Source: Anatilimnocola floriformis (lineage in GTDB: Bacteria; Planctomycetota; Planctomycetia; Pirellulales; Pirellulaceae). From it: a stretch of DNA of 64,000 bases. The notes beneath the pieces were generated by a model. That model was given only the letters and a program-made list of their open reading frames with translations, did no database searches and was not told the origin of the DNA. Positions 62,044 to 64,000 of this stretch are shown piece after piece (position 1 is the first letter of the stretch; each line of letters begins with the position of its first letter). The stretch lies in NCBI RefSeq assembly GCF_024256385.1, contig NZ_JAMLFW010000002.1, positions 1,984,001-2,048,000 on the forward strand, read 5' to 3'. The translations under genes and the position numbers were made by a program.

Positions 62044-64000
62044 TCATTCTTTTGTGAGGGCTTCATCGAGGTTCAGCAGCAAATTGCAAATGGCGGTCAG
62101 CGCTGCGTGATCGGCGAGGTTCAGTTTCTCATCACGCTTCGAAGCACCGATGGCGAGCAGTTTTTTAGCGGCTTCTTCATCGGCGTATTTGCTTTGCAGT
62201 TGTGCGAGAGCGGCGAGAACGATTTTCAGTTCTTGTGCGCTCGGTTCGCGAGAAAGGAGTTGACGATAGGCGAGTTGCAATCGCTTTTCGGGCGACTCTT
62301 CGCTCTTCATCAGTTTCTCCGCCCAGGCCCGCGCGGCTTCGACGTAGGTCACGTCATTGAGGGTGGTGAGCGAATGCAGCGGCGTGTTGGTGCGGTTCGA
62401 TTTGACGGAACAAGTTTGCCGATTGGCGACGTCGAAGAAGACGGTCGGACCGACGATGCGTCGCCAGAATTGGTAGAGGCTGCGGCGATAGAGAGCTTCG
62501 CCGGTGTCGGGCGTGTAGCGGATGCCGCCGAAGCTCGCTTCTTCCCACACACCGGTCGGCTGATAGCCCTTCACCGGCGGACCGCCCGCTTTATCGACGA
62601 GCAATCCGCTGACCGCGAGGGCTTGATCGCGGATCATCCACGACGGCCAGCGTTGGCGTGGCGCGCGAGCCAGCAAACGGTTGGCAGGATCGCGCTCGTT
62701 GAGAGCGGGCGTCGACTTCGACGATTGCTGATAAGCGGCCGAGGTGACGATGAGGCGATGGATGTGCTTGACGTTCCAGCGATTGGGCTCGTTTGTGTGC
62801 GCGACGGTCGGTTGCGAAACGGTCGGTTCACGGAATTCGCAGGCCAGCCAATCGAGCAACTCGGGATGCGGCGGCCGTTCGCTTTGTACGCCGAAATCTT
62901 CGGTAGTTTTTACGAGGCCGGTGCCGAAGAACGATTGCCAGTAGCGGTTGACGACGACTCGCGAAGTGAGCGGATGCTCGGGCGAAACAAGCCAGCGGGC
63001 GAGTGCGAGACGGTTGGCCGGCGCGTCGGCGGGAAGGGGAGGCAGGATCGCTGGCGTGCCGTGGCTGACCTTGGCTTCCGGTTTGTCGTAGGCGCCGCGG
63101 GTGAGAATGAAGGTCTCGCGCGGTTGCGCTCGTTCGCGCATGACCATCGTGCGCGGCAGGCCTTTTTCGAACTTGTCGCGGGCATTGCGGGCTTCGTCCG
63201 ATTGCGTCTGCACGATGAGCCAGGGGGAATGACTGGCGCGGAAATGGTCGCTGAGGAGTTTCTTCTGTTCGGCATTGCGCTGGTCGCGAGAAACTTTCAT
63301 TGCGGCGAGCACTGCTTCCGGAGTCGTTTTCAGCAGTTGAATCGGCGAATCGGTGGCGAGAATTCGAAAATGGCCGAGCGTGTGTTGCCGGCCGAATTGG
63401 AACGAGAGCTTGATGGTGATCGGCTGATCTTTGGCGAATTTCGTCGGCAATTTCAGCGGCAGCGTGAGCGTGTGAATCTTGCCAAAGGCGGGCATTACGG
63501 CCCAGCCGGTGGTGGGATTGGCATCGATCACGCCGCGGGCGGGCCAGCCGTCTTGAGCGAAGTCGGCCGTCGCGGAATCGAACAGCAATGGCTTTTTGGC
63601 TTGGGCGAGCGTGACTTCGGAGAGAACGAAGTTGCCGTTGTCGGCTCGGCCGGGGCCGTTGTTGATCAGCGATTCGTGCGGCAGGGCTTCGAGCTTGAGG
63701 GCTGTGACTGTCAGGTCTTCTGTGGGGCGAAATTCGATTTCGTAGCTGCTTTTATCGGCGTTCGTGCCTTCCGCGAGTATGCTGCCGTCGTCAAGCTTCT
63801 TCAGTGTCACGCCGTCGGTGGCGTTAAGCTCCTTGATTGCGAATGCTTGCCACTTTGGCTCGGCGGGGCCGTCGCCACTGGTGAGATTCTGCTCCCATTC
63901 TTTCTGCAGTTCGGGCAGTTTCTTTTCAAACTCATCGCGGGCGGTCTTGGATTCTTTTTCGGCGGCACGCAGCTTGTCGAGTTCGGTCTGTTGCTCGGGA
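62044..64000 (-). CDS. DUF1553 (PSD1) protein, 5' part outside the window
   Basis: At least 652 codons; the frame stays open to the window edge. A GTG at 63810 exists, but the sequence upstream (AEPKWQAFAIKELNATDGV) is continuous protein, so it is not the start. A coiled-coil-like stretch near the edge (DKLRAAEKESKTARDEFEKKL) precedes a beta-rich segment (FGRQHTLGHFRI). Then comes the DUF1553 core (LPADAPANRLALARWLVSPEHPLTSRVVVNRYWQSFFGTGLVKT; DFGVQSERPPHPELLDWLA; FFDVANRQTC). This is the C-terminal half of the PSCyt1-DUF1549-DUF1553 family, probably over 1000 aa in full. Its DUF1501 partner follows, 87 bases downstream. Confidence 0.9.
   Translation of the reverse strand, partial: PEQQTELDKLRAAEKESKTARDEFEKKLPELQKEWEQNLTSGDGPAEPKWQAFAIKELNATDGVTLKKLDDGSILAEGTNADKSSYEIEFRPTEDLTVTALKLEALPHESLINNGPGRADNGNFVLSEVTLAQAKKPLLFDSATADFAQDGWPARGVIDANPTTGWAVMPAFGKIHTLTLPLKLPTKFAKDQPITIKLSFQFGRQHTLGHFRILATDSPIQLLKTTPEAVLAAMKVSRDQRNAEQKKLLSDHFRASHSPWLIVQTQSDEARNARDKFEKGLPRTMVMRERAQPRETFILTRGAYDKPEAKVSHGTPAILPPLPADAPANRLALARWLVSPEHPLTSRVVVNRYWQSFFGTGLVKTTEDFGVQSERPPHPELLDWLACEFREPTVSQPTVAHTNEPNRWNVKHIHRLIVTSAAYQQSSKSTPALNERDPANRLLARAPRQRWPSWMIRDQALAVSGLLVDKAGGPPVKGYQPTGVWEEASFGGIRYTPDTGEALYRRSLYQFWRRIVGPTVFFDVANRQTCSVKSNRTNTPLHSLTTLNDVTYVEAARAWAEKLMKSEESPEKRLQLAYRQLLSREPSAQELKIVLAALAQLQSKYADEEAAKKLLAIGASKRDEKLNLADHAALTAICNLLLNLDEALTKE

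Overview
The window reads as a moderately GC-rich planctomycete chromosome of the Pirellulaceae type. The evidence is the protein repertoire: three sets of DUF1501 with DUF1549/DUF1553 proteins (CAQCHDHPF motif), two DUF1559 pseudopilin-like proteins, a small transthyretin-like lipoprotein, an ECF sigma factor coupled to a membrane Ser/Thr kinase, DUF4159, and two G8-domain parallel beta-helix proteins. Many genes end in near-perfect hairpins.

Layout. 0.3-2.6 kb: G8/beta-helix secreted protein. 2.6-8.1 kb (minus): rhodanese and PiT-family transporter pair, then a CPXCG zinc-ribbon protein overlapping a large secreted trypsin-fold/PDZ protein whose catalytic Ser looks lost. 8.2-15.2 kb (minus): six-gene run of pseudopilin, lipoprotein, degenerate pseudopilin, DUF1549/1553, DUF1501, EF-hand. 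15.5-19.4 kb (minus): second G8 protein, esterase and LamG-like protein. 19.5-24.2 kb (plus): unknown protein, then a promoter-led DUF1549/1553 plus DUF1501 pair. 24.3-25.8 kb: small membrane and unknown proteins.

25.8-41.8 kb (minus) is the centrepiece: eight co-directional genes encoding two TPR/beta-module exoproteins (793 and 2584 aa), an ExbB/TolQ-like protein, two ExbD/TolR-like proteins, a single-span membrane protein, a five-span DUF4159 protein and a third TPR exoprotein. No TonB or TonB-dependent receptor is visible. The set looks like a proton-motive-force-driven envelope machine with dedicated periplasmic or surface partners. I know of no functional description of it.

42.1-45.8 kb (minus): tight four-gene redox/detoxification operon, divergent from a DUF1348 protein. 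46.6-49.4 kb (minus): ECF sigma factor and receptor-like kinase. 49.5-54.3 kb: Dps, Tat-exported bicupin oxalate decarboxylase, membrane protein, cytoplasmic HtrA-like protease, RpiA, histidine phosphatase. 54.3-59.7 kb is accessory and visibly more AT-rich in part: a putative DNA-binding protein, cold-shock protein, small hypothetical genes including a 44-aa membrane protein, a 775-aa Mrr-nuclease/STAND NTPase (likely antiphage defence), and a truncated, frameshifted integrase beside tRNA-Phe(GAA). This is the signature of a decayed tRNA-integrated island. 60-64 kb (minus): a third DUF1501 gene and the 3' part of a DUF1549/1553-type gene running off the window.

Two copies of a 98-bp element with 26-bp terminal inverted repeats (22.8 and 60.1 kb), a 27-bp perfect inverted repeat (62.0 kb) and hairpins sharing a CTCCG/CGGAG loop show several families of small intergenic repeats. 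No CRISPR array, rRNA operon, intact transposase or replication origin was seen.
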